A stretch of 64,000 nt of DNA from Acanthochromis polyacanthus (GCF_021347895.1 NC_067117.1:21942358-22006357); one strand, 5' to 3'. Positions 1 through 39,182 are shown, numbered from the stretch's first letter. A program made the numbers and translations. The notes: generated by a model from the letters alone, not told the origin.

Positions 1-132
1 TGTTTGGGTTTTTCGTACATGTGTGTGTGAGTTTCTTGGTCTTCACTTGGCCCAGAGTGATTCTTCACTTTGACAAAGGCTGCTGCTGATTGCTTCACCA
101 TCTGACACCCATCTGCTTTCTTTTAAAAGAAC

Positions 133-197
133 TCCTTTCCTTTCCTTTCCTTTCCTTTCCTTTCCTTTCCTTTCCTTTCCTTTCCTTTCCTTTCCTT
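133..197. repeat. (TTTCC)n microsatellite
   Basis: About 13 nearly perfect tandem copies of the pentanucleotide TTTCC. Confidence 0.98.
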
Positions 198-3100
198 TTC
201 ACTACTTCTTAAAATGACTACTTTAACACTTGGAAGGAGCCATTGTTTGTTTTATTTTGCTTATGAACTGAACACATCTTTTGAAATGGTACATTTGGTA
301 AATTCCAAATCCACAGGTTTAGGAGTAGGAGGAGGCCAAATGGATTTGGAATGGTCATTCAATATCAAGTGGTAACAGAGGATCCAGTAAACTTCTCTGG
401 CTCGTGAATCATTTGCTCATTTGCTCCACATCTGGTGTCAAGAATGGAGCAGAATGTTGTGGGATTCAGGATTGCACCACAGTGTCTTGACTGAGTTTAG
501 AATGCGAGCAGCGGTTATTTGTGTCTGGGATTTCATAATGTAACAGTGAAATCTGTGAGGGCGTCTTTTACTCTCATAATTGTCATTGTATCGACAGTAA
601 ATAATGTCTTCAAACCAATACTGGCTTTTTGAAACCATATAATGCAAAATTTGACGTTTTAGAATCGCGAACTTAACCGACCATGCCTGTAGCTCTGAGT
701 GCTTCAGAGAAAACACATGCAGGGAGGACGTGCAAACTGTATCTAGAAATCCCCCCAAGGAGCCCAGCAGGATTGATACCAGAATTTTCTTACTGTGAGA
801 TGACTTGATGCCAGTGTTACTGATGATTTGGATCATGCCGTGATGCAGCCCTGCTAGTTGTTTTTTTCTGCAGTGAATTATCCATTTTACAGATGAATGT
901 TCCTCAGAAACAATTCCTAAGTCACTGCATTTAGGGACTACTGTTGCTGCAACCTTCACTTAGCTTTTATCCTATAGCAGGATGATAATAAAGTGCATTC
1001 AGACCATTCTATAATGTAGAATAGGCTGGCTGAACAAGCCTGCTGTCAGATGTGCATGGTCCCCAAGCGATGAATTCTCTAACTTTGATGACCCCTGACT
1101 TTTCTTGTGTTTCTACCAGGAAAGTTGTTTGTGGTTAGAAAGTGGAGCATCCCAACAATCTCTGAATAAATTGTAAAAACTTTGGTAATCCTTTCACCTA
1201 GCAGCATCCTGGCATGCAAAAGATGAAGTCCTTTCGATTTGCATGCTAACATGCTAAACTTAGATGGTGGTCATGGTAAAGCCTATTGAATGGTTGTTAT
1301 TGTGAAAACATTTAGTTCAGTACTGCTCCATAGAGTGACTATGATGTTTGTTTGTTGGTTTATGTCTGTGTTACCAGGGTCAGCTTTCTAGTATCATACT
1401 GTGAAACCCGTCTGCATTTTAGAATTTAAAATGCTAGTTAAATGGTCAACCAAATATTATTCTTTTATTGCTGATTTTAATAATTCTTTGGTCACTGTAA
1501 GTCTCTAGTGCACCTTTAATGATAAATGGAAGGTACAAAGTAGCTGTACATCATTTTTATAGCAGCGTATTATGCTAAATATCAGACATGCTGAGACAAG
1601 TTGTTACATTTGTTTGGATAGCAGCAGAATTTTGGCTTCCAGTGAAGTTGGCTTTGGAATGAAATTCCACAGTTTTTATATGTCCATATGGTGTTTTTTT
1701 TTTTTTTTTTTTGTATTCTAGAATACATATCATGAGTGATATAAGCAGTCAGCGCCACGGCTGAGCATTTCTACCTTGAAACTGCTCTATGCTGATGACA
1801 GTTTTAAATAAAGAGATTCAGACAGCAGTGTTTTATACTTAACAAACCTGAGGACACTTTTCCATCAACTTTTTGGGGTGGGTCTTTCTTTCTTAGAGGA
1901 GATACTAAGAAGGAGAGACTAGTTCGGTTTTCATTTGCAAAGCTGGCCAAAGAGATATTGTGAGTCTGTATCTAACATTAACATCATTAAAGTATTCAAG
2001 TTCAAGGTTCATGCCATCTATTACCATTATTACCATTAAAATAATCAGCTCTTTTTCTTAAGAATCAGTTTGCAATAATTCCAATTTTATCACTTGACAT
2101 TGTGTAGCTTAGAGTAGTTTTACAGTGTGTGAGTAGAAATGCTTGAGCAAGCGAGCCGTAGAAGTCTTAGTTAAAATAGAGGCTGGGAGCAATTTATATA
2201 TTCACAAATCCACATATAAAAGTTATCGAGTTTCATGTGAGCCATTTTAAGACGGGTTGAGATTATTTTCATGGAAAAAACTTCTAAATCTATAATTTTG
2301 ATATACAGAGATGAGTTTTTAGGGATTTATTCAATCCACGGGAAGGAGTGTAAAGTACAAAAGTGCTGAAAATTTACCGGTGAGGTACTGTTTTGGAAAA
2401 GGAATCGAGTGGGGAAAAAATGAATAATGTCTCTCGTCTGTTGTTTTGGCCATCAATACACTTGTCTGCTTGTCTCTTATTATCCATCTCCCTTCCCATT
2501 TCTCTCCTTCTAAATGCTCATCAGTATGCAGAGGCTGCAGTATGACCTATTAAAAGTCATTTGTCAAATTGCAGCCAACTGGCCTGCCTGCAATCAGGCT
2601 CAATGTGAATATATTTTGACATGTGTTTTTCCTGCCCTCCGCTGAGTGCCTAAGGACCTGTGACAGCCTGGAGCCTCTCTGAATACTAATAAAGTTAGTG
2701 CTAATACAGTTGGCAAGGACGCATACACTTAGACACACACACACAAACAGGAGCACTGTCAGCAGAATGACACAGCAGACACAATCTCCATATTCCTATA
2801 ATATCATACCTGACAGTCACAGCAAGTGGCACTGTCACCTTTGATCACTCGCAAAATGCACCAGCCAGCGAACACATAATGCCGCTCTTCATACACACAA
2901 ACACACACCAGCGGAAATACGATTAAGCGCGCCAACATATTCATAGAAAAATGCTAAGGCGCACACATGCAGGATAGCAGGTTGGTGTGTGTTTCCCAGC
3001 AGTGGAATCCTCTCCCTGGAGGACGCTGGGATGACACAGATGTTTGTGGAGCAGATGCTGCTGGAGTACAATATTTGTCTTTGTGGTTTCAGAAGTTGTT

Positions 3101-3404
3101 GAGCTGTAGTTTGACTTAATTTAGTCAAAAATGGGTGTACAATTGCAAATATAGCTCAAAACCTCAGAGGTGAACCATTGTTATTTACTTTGGAGTGCAG
3201 CAAGGCAGCATGACACGTGGAGGAGGTACACTAAGGCTGATGCAAACAGTGAAGAGGAAAATGGAATTTTGACAGCCAGATGAAATAAAGGGCCATATAG
3301 ACATACATAAAAAAAAACTAATTTCCAAGACCTGGTGAGACATTTCAGGCAATGCAGTGTGAAACAGGTGAAATTAACTGCAGAGTCTGGTCTAATTTAT
3401 TCAA

Positions 3405-3600
3405 TAATCCTTCCAACAGTTGTCAAGACATTTCAATGTCAGCTGCAAATGTCAGCTGCCTTATGGTAGCACTAGAGGAAAAGTCAGGAAAACTCCAAAA
3501 GTCAGTATGATTTATACTCTGGGCACCATGAACATGTATACAAAATTCCATTTAACAGTTAAAATATTTTAGTGTAGACCAAAGTGTATTCGACATTGCT
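3405..3600. repeat. probable fish interspersed repeat copy
   Basis: The segment contains phrases found in a widespread teleost repeat (a chain of 'gcactagaggaaaagtca', 'gggcaccatgaacatgtata', 'agaccaaagtg'). A related, more diverged copy is at about 33690-33860. The class is unknown to me. Confidence 0.4.
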
Positions 3601-5246
3601 ATCCCCAGATTCGCACTTCTAGCACGACAAGAAAACTCAGAAGTTCTTCAGTTACTCCATAGCTCTAGAAATGACTGCCTCGGCTCCTTCAGTGTGTTCT
3701 GCTTGTGTGTGTGCTTTTTGTCAGGATTTTTATGTCAAGTGACAGGCCATGTTCGCAGACCTCAACAACGTGTTAAATGCACTGGGTGTGTTCATCTCCC
3801 TGGTTATCGTTATGATTCGGTTGTTGCTCAGGCAGCCATAGAAATCCATTGATTGGCTCAAGCTGGAACTGAGTGAGCTAGCAAAGTTTTGGCAGGCAGA
3901 GAAAAACCTCAGTCATTTTCAATGGACACGAACATCGCTGCTGCTCTGCCTGAAGGAAAGCGTTTTCTCCTGCAAACTGATCCCTTAAATACCAGCTGCG
4001 TGTTTAATCGGTGAAATAATACACTGAAACAAGATAGCAACATGCTGTCTGTTATTGCAAGTGAATATTTTGATGATAAAATACACTGTAAAAATAATTC
4101 TGTTGAAAAAATATTTACATTGATTCTGTACAACTGTAGTTTTCCAAGAATGTAAAAAGTGTGAAAATAATACCATGTATCTGTATGATTATTATATTGT
4201 TTTCTGATATAAATGTAGCAAAATAGTCTAATTTTCTGGTCACCCATTTTTAAAAATCCAAAATGCTGTTTTTAATACTACAGATTTTTGATGTGAACGT
4301 TGTTCATATGGAGTCACAGGAGTGCCATAATATAAGAGAAATCTGTTAAAAAAAATAAGGAAATAAATGTGTAAATATGAAGAAGAATAAAATAAATAAA
4401 GAAATGTGTTTAAAAATAGGGAAATAAATGTATAAATATAAAGAGGAATAAATATAAGAATGAATAAATGAAAATATTGAAATATAAAGGTGTATTTTGT
4501 TTTTGCTTTTCCCTTTTCTCTTTGTTTTTTTTTTCCTTTAGTTTTTCCATTTTGTCATTGCTTTTTCCATTTTGCCTTTGCTTTTACTTGATGGACTGAG
4601 CTGTCAATCAAATTGCTTTGGGCGGGACTTTCTGTCTAGGATGAGTAGTCATGTTTGGCCTGAGTTCAGTTTGTTAACTAACATTTTTTCTGGGATTTTC
4701 CAAGCAATTATTTTTAATCTAAAATAAGAAAGAGCACTTTTAAAATGTATTCACTGTGTTTCAATTCCTGATAAACTTTTTTTCTTTAAATAACAATAAA
4801 TATCTGTTAAAAAAACAAAAAACAAACAAACAATGTTTTATGCTGATTTAAATGCAGTGGCAAAATAGTGGGATTTTACAGTACAAATATTGTAAATAAA
4901 CTAAATACCATTCAGAAAAATACTGATTTTTGATGTGGTCATCATGTATAGTTTTAGCTAGTATTTTATGGTTAACATGTACAGTAGGTATGTACTTTTT
5001 TGTGATTTTATTACTTTTTGTCTATATTTAACAAAACTGGGAAAATCTGTAGCATAACAGTAAAAATGTTTTTAAAAATTGCTGCCAAAAACTGTTTAAA
5101 AAAACATTCATCCTTTACAGTGTAGTGGGATTTTGTTTGTCGGTGGCCTGATGATGTTGACATTCTTCTCCATAATTTAAAGGAATTTATGAAGTTCTGT
5201 CTTTGCTAGGGTTACTTTAACTGCTCTGGACTGAAGGGCCACCATC

Positions 5247-5358
<112 letters not shown>

Positions 5359-6810
5359 GAGTTCAGCTTGGCATCGCAGCATTAAATAGGCCGTGGTAGC
5401 TGAGGCATTATATGAGGCAGAGGGATGAGAAGGAGTCAGCAGTGAGCAGCATCCAGCAGTGTGGAGTTTCTGCTGCTAGTTCCTTCATGCTAGCGTAGCG
5501 TGGAATCACCCTGGCTGTCTGCATGGCTGTGTGCTAGTCTAGCATGACATCGCTAAGGTCCCGAAGTGCCGTCAACACTCGAGGCAGGACCCCGCTGTAA
5601 CTGGAGAATATCAAAACCATGCGCTTTCCCCCACTGGTGAACAGTTAGAGAAAGTGTCCCCTCTTGTCACGAGGCTCGACACCTGCAACCGTTTACAACC
5701 AGGTGGCCTTTTACAGCGTCCTGGAGCAGCACACTGAGCCCTCAGGATTAGACTTCAGCTAATGATTATTTTCATCATAGATTCAGTTGACATTTGTTTT
5801 CTGGAGTTTCAACTGTATTTCAAATTTTCAACAGTTTCATCAGAGTCACAATGGGCATTTATGTGTTTTACTATCATTCCATTGGAGGCCGTCAAAAATC
5901 ACTGTTGAAAAAGGCACATTCCCCTCATTGAATAATACAGAGGAAAGAAACTTAACATTTCAATTCCTTCTGTGTCTGACAATGTTTTTGTATGTTATCT
6001 AAATTTAAAGTTGATGAAAGAGCTGCTTAAAGAATTGCTCTACATTACTGGTGTGCTGTGTGCGTGTGTTGTTTTTTTTTGAAGGAACATCAAGTGGGTG
6101 TTGGAGCTTGTCATAGAATCACTCATCAGGCCAAATACAGTGATTTTAGTTGTGGCTTTGGACTCAGCAAAACAGAGAGAAGAAGGATATGAGCAACACT
6201 GAGTCAGTCAGGTGCTATGATGGTGCACATATCTGTCTCCAAGGTTACCCCACCTCAAAAACAAGCCAAAAAAAATCTCCACCGATAAAGGGGATTGCAG
6301 CTGAGTTGTCCATTGCACAGTTTGTTCAGCTTAACCGAAATCAGGTTCCTTTTTGATTGTTCACAGTGTAATAATGCAATATCTGTCTATGGAACTAACA
6401 GAGAAGGCAGAAACATTTGTCCAGGCCCCTTCCCTTCTTCTACCACTTCTCATTCTGTCGCTTCATTTCTCATTCAGCTGGGAGATTTATTACATCTCCA
6501 CCATCAGGTTAAGGCATTACATCGGTAGATTAGAGCTTGTTGATGCGAGATGAGCGGAGAGCGTTTTAGCGCTGGAAAAAATAGCAGCGGAGTGATTAGC
6601 TCACATATCCCCCACCCTGCGAAACTGATTTCATAACTCAAATAAACAAACGCACACAGCTGGATTCTGCTGTACGTCACCTCATGTCAGGTTCATATGT
6701 GTTTCCAATGTGTGTTTGTGTGTTTGGTCTTAGCCCTCCCTTAACTATAAATGGCTTATCAATTTTAATCAGATCTCATATGGTTTTCAGATGTTTCATC
6801 TCTGTCTTGC

Positions 6811-6811
<1 letters not shown>

Positions 6812-6875
<64 letters not shown>
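6812..6875. repeat. (AC)n microsatellite
   Basis: A 64-bp uninterrupted AC tract. It creates spurious poly-His/Thr open frames. Confidence 0.98.
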
Positions 6876-6877
<2 letters not shown>

Positions 6878-8834
6878 TGCTCTGTGCCAAGGGTGTCAAA
6901 CCAAGTCATAAATCACTGGTGGATCATTCTTTCCAGATCCTCTTCTGAACCCATCTGTCTTTCTCTTTCTCTCCCTTAGCACTTATTTAAAAGAAAAAAG
7001 ATCCTCTCTGCACTTTCTTGCACAAAGAGCGAATCAAATTCTTGTTTTTATTTTTTATTTCTTGAAATTACACCAGTGTGCCCTTTATTTAACTGCCTCT
7101 TTCAGCATCAAATCAAACCTAGATACGACAAGACTTTGACAGAGATTGTGAAATGATAATTAAATTTATGTCAAGGCCCTGTTTTTTGAAAGGGGGGTTA
7201 TCCAGTACTGCAGAGATGACCTAGTTAGCTGCCACTGTACCTGCACTGCATTCATGATTAAGTGACACTAAAATTCCAACTTTGCTGTATCTCGTGTGCA
7301 GAAGTAGTCCAAAAGTTGCAAAGTATAAATATGACGTGAACTAGGACATGTATTGACTTTATTAACCTTCAGTTTACTTTAGCTCACATCAGTACAATAT
7401 GTTCTGCTTACATTTAGCAGTAGTATTCATAACCACAACACCCCCCCCCCTCCCCTCCCCTCCTCTCTCTCTTTGTCTCTGTCTTTCTCTTTTTCCTTCC
7501 TGGAAGAGCAGAACTCATCAGGGTGGTAATAAAAGACAGGTGCACTTTTATAACACTCTGCTTTCAAGGGGGCTGGAAACCAGACTTACAGTATGTCAAA
7601 TAAAGTTTTTAGATAATCTCCAAGGACTGAGAGAATGTGCTTCTGTCTGCCCAGATAGACCAGATGGGCAAACATTTCTGTCTGTCCACGTCCCAGACCC
7701 GCTTTATCAAGCAACAACCAAGTTCTGCAAGCAGCGTTTGAAGGTTTGAATGCTCTAATGGAAGCTACGAATGTTCGAGTAACGGCACCAACATGGCGTT
7801 ACTTTCAAAGAGATGGTGCATGCTGTCGGATTACCACAAGCCAAACAGCAAGTGTGGTGAAACTGTGGCTTCGATTAAACTCCCTCCCAGACAAGCTGCA
7901 CACATCACGATGCATAGTTTTTCCTATTATAATATTTTTGTAGTCTGCAGGTGTCTACTTGGAAGACTTCTGTACACATGTGCGCAGTAGGTCGTCTCTA
8001 CACATACACATGTACACTGCTTCCAAACACGTGAACTCTTGCCCTTGTTGCAGATTTTGGGAAGCACCCAAACGTGTCCGGAGTTCTACTTTCTGTATCC
8101 ATTCAGTACGAGAGAGTCTGTGAGGGTCCACGTGATGTAAATGTCGCCATCTTCCGAGTGGTCTGACTTTATATTACTTTTGGAGTCCACTTGGAGCACT
8201 CTGTTCCATAAATGTGCAGCTTGTATCTACATGCACAGACTACAGCCCTTGTGGCATTGTCACCACACGAAATGTCCCCTAAATTTAAGAATCCTCAGCA
8301 CGGCTTTGAGCCCAACCATCAGCTTAACTTCAAATCTGGTACAATATCTCACCTGCTGTACCGATGAATCAAACAGAATTAATTTTTTTTTCTCCCACCC
8401 AGTCCCCTCCCTTAACCTGCAACATAGTCTTGCTCTATTGCTTTAGCTTCATTCATGCTATTGCTTTAGCTACCTTCCAGCAGTTCATTCACTATCTTTC
8501 CCTGCATCTAGGGTTTTTTTTCTCTAAACCTGTCTTGAGCTTTGCACATGTTCTCTTCCTGTCAGTAGTGTGGTGGAATGTCACAGAGAGCCATAACATC
8601 TGCCCATCCCTCTGCGTTGTATAAGTTTAGGCCTTTTATCTGTTTCTTCTTCCTTTTACCTTGCTATCTGCTCTTGAGTACTCATGTGACGTTGTAGTGC
8701 TTCCCGAATTTCTTAAATTTTGTCCCCCTCAAAAGGGAAACTGGAGAAAAGAGAGTTTGTCAACCTGAATGAATTCTATCCAAATGAACATATATACTTT
8801 ACCTAAAAATTACTAATATATATATGGATATATG

Positions 8835-9007
8835 TATATGTCATGGTAGAGACTGCGATTTGGTAGAATTGGAGTTTCTACCAGTAGAGATTGCGATTGG
8901 AGTCTCTACCAGTAGAATTGGAGTTTCTACCAGTAGAGATTACAATCGCAATCTCTACTGGTAGAAACTCCAATTCTACCAAATCGCAGTCTCTACCATG
9001 ACATATA
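8835..9007. repeat. perfect 64-bp inverted repeat (hairpin) with 45-bp spacer
   Basis: The left arm 8835-8898 and right arm 8944-9007 are exact reverse complements over 64 bases. The 45-bp spacer repeats part of the arm directly: a 29-base block (tagaattggagtttctacca...) occurs at 8864-8892 and again at 8913-8941. Folded RNA or DNA would form a long perfect stem. No transposase, target duplication or known element was recognised. Confidence 0.95.
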
Positions 9008-10694
9008 TATAGACATGTATCAGTGTGAGTATATATATGTGTGTGTGCATGTGCATAGAAAAGACCTTTGAGCTTGTATTGTGACAAAGGAGATCTTTTA
9101 AACCTGAAAAAATGCAGGGAAAAAGACAAAAAATATACTGGTTGTTTACATGTGCTGAATGGTTTGCACAGATGCTCACATGCACTGGTAGATTACGGAA
9201 TTTTCGTTACACAGACTTTAGCAGCGTGACCATGGATGTTGAAACTAGAACTGTCACTTCATGGTTTCTACAGGACTGATACAGATTTACAGCAGACGCA
9301 CACATAATTCTATTTATGCTGCGATAAGTATACATTGGTCTTCCGTGTACATGGTGACGTTGATCCGAATATCAAACACAAACACCGGAACTCCTGTAGA
9401 TATTTCTTAGAAGCTGTGACTGTGACTTTGTACTTTATACATAATATAGCAGCTGGGTACAGATTTGGCTGTGGCACAGAGTCTACGTGATTATTCTGAG
9501 GTTTGCTGAGCACTTTCTGCAGACATACATTTTAAGGAAATGTCCTGCTGTGTTTGAGCACCGTTGACGGGAGGCACCAACAAATCAAAGCCCTTCCAAA
9601 ATCTGGCAGCAGCTACTTAAATTACAGCTGTTTTAATGATGAACTGTAAAAGTGTGGATGGCAGTAAAATTTCCTCATGCAGTCTGTTCTTAAAGCCAGC
9701 ATTTGTTTCAAACATCATTTGTCTTCCTACCAAATATGCAGTCAGTTTGTGTACAGTCGGCACAGTTACAGATTTTAGGCTGCTCGCAAATAACTTGGAT
9801 AGATGATGAAATTTACATCTTGTGTAATCTTGCGGAGAAGTAGACATAAAAAGCATCAATGGACCGTAACTTTAGAGAGTCAGTTATTAATGATTAGTAC
9901 ATTCATATTCGACTTACTTTACAATGTTTACATTAGTACTGTGCTGGTTGTTATGGATAGATTTTAACTGGATTTGTATGATAGGATAGCAGACTTTCTG
10001 TGCACAAATATTTCATTTTTGACTGTAGTGTGGAAGCTGTTTACAGTAAAGTCATGAAAAGTTTTCATTTAAGACAAAAAATATTTCCTAATATGTTGTC
10101 TTACTACGCATTAGACTCGATAATTGCCTTTTATCAGTTCACTAAGATGTGCTCAGTAGAATTTACACTGGCTTTGTGTCTTTCTGTTTATTTTTTTAAA
10201 AAGCCTTTAATAAAACCACAAAGATGTTTTAAAGCTCTCCAACACTTTAAGTTAATCCACTTTGGACAGAGTGTTTATATGAGGTCAGTTCTTTTGTACT
10301 AAGTGCTTAATAAGCTCATTAGGACGCGTAACACAGTTTGTGCATTGTTTTAAGCCCTGGCTGACTCAGAGTTGGATCGTTTCAGATTTTACAAATATAC
10401 TAACGTCGTCTGAACGTGTTGGAGTGGGCGGCGCAGACGGAAGAATGGTCCTCTTGTTGCTGTGATCAAAGACTGATGACACAACTCAGTGTGGCTTTAT
10501 TTATTTCTCTCTTTGCTCTTGTTTTTTTTCCCTCTCTTCCTTCCTGTCCTGCGCTGCCGATCCTGCAGCGCTCGATGACAGGAGACGTGTGTGTCCGCGA
10601 TGTGCATAAGAGAATATACATGTCTGTGTGAAGTAGTGTCTTTGTGTGTGTTTATGGAAAGTGTGCCCATTTCTGTGCATGTGTCTGCATGCTG

Positions 10695-10695
<1 letters not shown>

Positions 10696-10759
<64 letters not shown>
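10696..10759. repeat. (TG)n microsatellite
   Basis: A 64-bp TG tract. A shorter AC tract follows at 10855-10874, so the pair can base-pair in a single strand. Confidence 0.98.
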
Positions 10760-10760
<1 letters not shown>

Positions 10761-10854
10761 TCTGACTGTGTCATTCGCCCCTCGCCTTGGCGCTGCCATC
10801 GATTTCCTCCCGCTGTAACTTCCTGCCTGAGCCGATTTAGTGTTTCCAGCAGCA

Positions 10855-10874
10855 ACACACACACACACACACAC
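10855..10874. repeat. (AC)n microsatellite, short
   Basis: A 20-bp AC run, about 95 bp downstream of the TG tract. Confidence 0.9.
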
Positions 10875-11157
10875 CACCCTAGATCCTCCCTCCATCCCTC
10901 TATTTCCAACTTTGCTTCATCTATCCATCCATCTATCCATTCAGATCTGCCAGACCACAGCCCGTCTCATTCATTAATCATCAGCAGTGAGAAGGAACAA
11001 GGGAGCAGTCAGACGAGTGAGAGGAAATAGAGAAAGGTGGCAGGAATGACAAGTGCAAGAGATTGGAGGTTAAAGATGAAACTTAAACCTCCAGGAAAAT
11101 CAAAAACTAATGCTGACATAATCCTGATGATTCAAACTTTGTCTGCTTCCCTTTCAG

Positions 11158-36847
<25,690 letters not shown>

Positions 36848-37577
36848 CCTTGACGTGATGGAAGAACAGTGAGGAAAGTGTGTCTGGAAGCAGCACCTTC
36901 TGGATGAGCCATGCTGCTAGGCCCTAATGAGCAATTACCACTGGATGCTAACAGGAGGAGTCATTAATGACTGTATTACCCAGAGTGCTGCATTCCTGCC
37001 CGTTAGTGCTCTGAGTTCAGCAGACTTCTGTGGCAGCATCAGCAATTTGTTCAAGTGAAGCCTTTCTGAGACAAGATCTGCACCAACTAGCATCTGTATT
37101 TTTTAATGTATGTGTGAGTGAACGAGTATTAAAGGATGTCTGTTTGTATGCTGTGAGTGAGGTTTGGTGATTTCTTTGGCTCCCAGGGGCACTCAACGGG
37201 TTCCACTCCTTCATGGTTTAATGATCATTTTATTGTTTCATCTATATTTTCTTCTCTCCATTAAGCCAAGCCACCTGTGGAAAAGACCCACCAGGGAGAC
37301 GGTAATATCTCACTATTGTTAGACTCCTGCAGGAGGACAGCTCAGCTCATCCACCTGCTGAAGTTTTTTTTTTCTGAAGACGTCTCCAACAACAGAACAC
37401 CTTGTTAAATTAATAATGCTTTAGCTGTATCAAGAGTCTCAAGGGGTCTTACTTGGAGTTTTTTTTTTTTTTTTAAATGACGGTTCAAGATTTAGCTGTC
37501 ATGGCTTTGTTGTGAAAAATTTAACTGGAAAAGCTTCTCCTATGTTGATGGTGATAACCAAATTTCAGTGTTTCTCT
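36848..37577 (+). other. slc25a26 3' UTR and flank
   Basis: Sequence between the stop codon and the hAT target duplication. It contains the ATTAAA candidate signal at 37128; beyond about 37160 it is probably intergenic. T runs at 37366 and 37460. Confidence 0.6.
37128..37133 (+). terminator. candidate slc25a26 polyadenylation signal
   Basis: An ATTAAA hexamer lies 281 bases after the slc25a26 stop codon. A T/G-rich stretch (37137-37156) follows at the distance expected of a downstream element. No transcript is available to confirm cleavage here; an AATAAA also occurs near 38205, but that is already inside the hAT element. Confidence 0.4.
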
Positions 37578-37585
37578 CCTGTTCC
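37578..37585. repeat. 8-bp target-site duplication of the hAT element, left
   Basis: CCTGTTCC, repeated exactly at 42412-42419. Confidence 0.85.
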
Positions 37586-38317
37586 CAGAGGCAGATCCAG
37601 ATTAATTTTAGTGGGGGGCACAGGGGAGTACAACAGAAATTTTGGGGGGCCACCAAAAATTGTAAGAAAAAATGAAAGCTGCTACCGACCCTTTCGCTTT
37701 TACAAAGTATTTTTCATGTGTTTTTTTTTTTTTGCTCTTTAACCCAGTAGGAAAGCTGTCTATGACCTTTTCATTTTGAACTGTTAACATTCAAACTATG
37801 ATGGACTTGTTTCCTCGATTATATGAAATACAACATCATTAGCTGCAGCATCTACCTGTTAAGCTCAATGACAGAATCCTGAGGGCAATTAAGTGATAAA
37901 TATTGTGCAAGAACAGCACTATATACAACCCTGTCAATTTCCACTTCTTAGAATGTTTACTGACAATTATCACACCTAAAATAAGAAATAATATTCTGTA
38001 CTTTTAGCAACTAGTTCTCAACTGTAAACCAGAAACATCATAGGGTTCTATATACTAAATCAAAATGAGTACTACCCAATACACAGTGAACAACAACAAT
38101 CTGTACCCTTGATCTGTGGTAAAATAATCTGAAATGTTCTGTGCAGTAATGTAAATTTTAGCAGTAAGTAGCACTCTATACATTTAATCGTAAAGCTGAG
38201 AACAATAATAAACAAATATTCCATATTCTTAAGTCATTTAATAGTGCACAGCTCAGCAAACATCATAGTGTTCTGCATAGAAATCACAAAAAGCTGCTCT
38301 CAATAATCTTTCACAGT

Positions 38318-38707
38318 GAGCAGATGTTCTTGTGTTGCAGGTCCATGATCCAGACGTGGACATCAAACAGGCCGGGGGGGGTCTGACACCGTGTACTTCC
38401 TAGAGTACCTCCTCTTTTTGCATTCTTCATATGGGATGGAAATAAAGTAACGTTGGTTTAACACGTCCATCAAAGACCTGCAGGTGTAAAGCAGGAAGCC
38501 CTCCACAATGAGGATGAGAGTCTCCTCCTCCTCCTTGTGGTCATCGTACTGCTTAAAGCCATCTTCACCAACTTCAGTCTGATCTTGGGGCTTGAAGAAG
38601 TCATCCTGATGGACCACGCAGCAGTTGGGCAGGTTCTTGATCAGGCGGTTGGTGAGGCTGGTTTTCCCTCCATTGGTTACACCGCCGATGCCGATGATGT
38701 ATTTCAT
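38318..38707 (-). pseudogene. nicotinamide riboside kinase 2-like (nmrk2) retrocopy, decayed
   Basis: The functional enzyme phosphorylates nicotinamide riboside to NMN in NAD salvage. This copy starts with the family N-terminus, [20 protein letters not shown], whose GGVTNGGKT is the Walker A loop, followed by [16 protein letters not shown] and GEDGFKQYD. Then about 35-40 residues normally present are missing. It resumes with [19 protein letters not shown] and [14 protein letters not shown], up to SDPP, where a run of seven C (38381-38387) shifts the frame into an early stop. The other frame continues GLFDVHVW and then degenerates. The absence of introns across about 95 residues suggests a processed copy. 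The upstream frame extension (to 38824) looks like former 5' UTR. Lacking the middle and the C-terminal third, it is not expected to make active enzyme. Confidence 0.85.
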
Positions 38708-38956
38708 GTTCTCGGATTGGTCAAAGCTCGAAAAAAGGGTCAAAAACGTCAAGAGAAACCGGGTCGGGAGTGATCGGACGTGGAAGAAAACTGAAAAGGA
38801 GAAGGTTGCAGCAGGAAACGTCAACTACTCGAGTCCTCCATGGCCCTTGAGTTTAGTGAGTAAGGTAAGAGCAGAAAGGGAGCTGACACTCGGACGCGGT
38901 TCTTCTACCCAGAGAGGACTTCTTCCTGTTGTCGCTCCTCCGCATACTACCCTAGT

Positions 38957-39182
38957 TGAGGTTTTAGGTGGAATATTCATTTTAACCAGCCCCTCAGGTC
39001 TCTGAGGATTTTGGATGGAATACTCAGTTAAACCAACATTTTAGGTGCATGTCCAGAGATTTTTGGTGGAATGTTCCTTTAAGGTGGATGTGTGAGGACC
39101 TTGTCGGTGGAATACTTCCTGAAACCAACCTTTTAGGTCAACATTCAAAGATTTAAGGTGGAATATTCCTTTAAACCAACCT
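38957..39182. repeat. degenerate tandem repeat, unit about 55-60 bp
   Basis: Four to five diverged copies of a unit built on 'ttttaggtggaatattcctt' / 'taaaccaaccttttaggt' follow each other. It lies within the hAT element, behind the nmrk2-like copy. Confidence 0.65.

Noticed and set aside
133..197. CRISPR-like regular repeat
   Set aside because: It is a simple pentanucleotide microsatellite with no spacers, in a vertebrate genome.
4084..5122. Possible MITE bounded by CACTGTAAAA and TTTACAGTG
   Set aside because: The short matching ends are common in AT-rich fish DNA, no target duplication flanks them, and the interior is not coherent.
6684..6979. Open frames rich in His/Thr
   Set aside because: Produced by the AC microsatellite, with no domain outside it. 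The Cys/Val frames at 10591-11030 are the same artefact of the TG tract.
38363..38824. Functional minus-strand nmrk2 gene of 153 codons
   Set aside because: It lacks the middle and C-terminal parts of the kinase, has a homopolymer frameshift, has no introns and lies inside a transposon.
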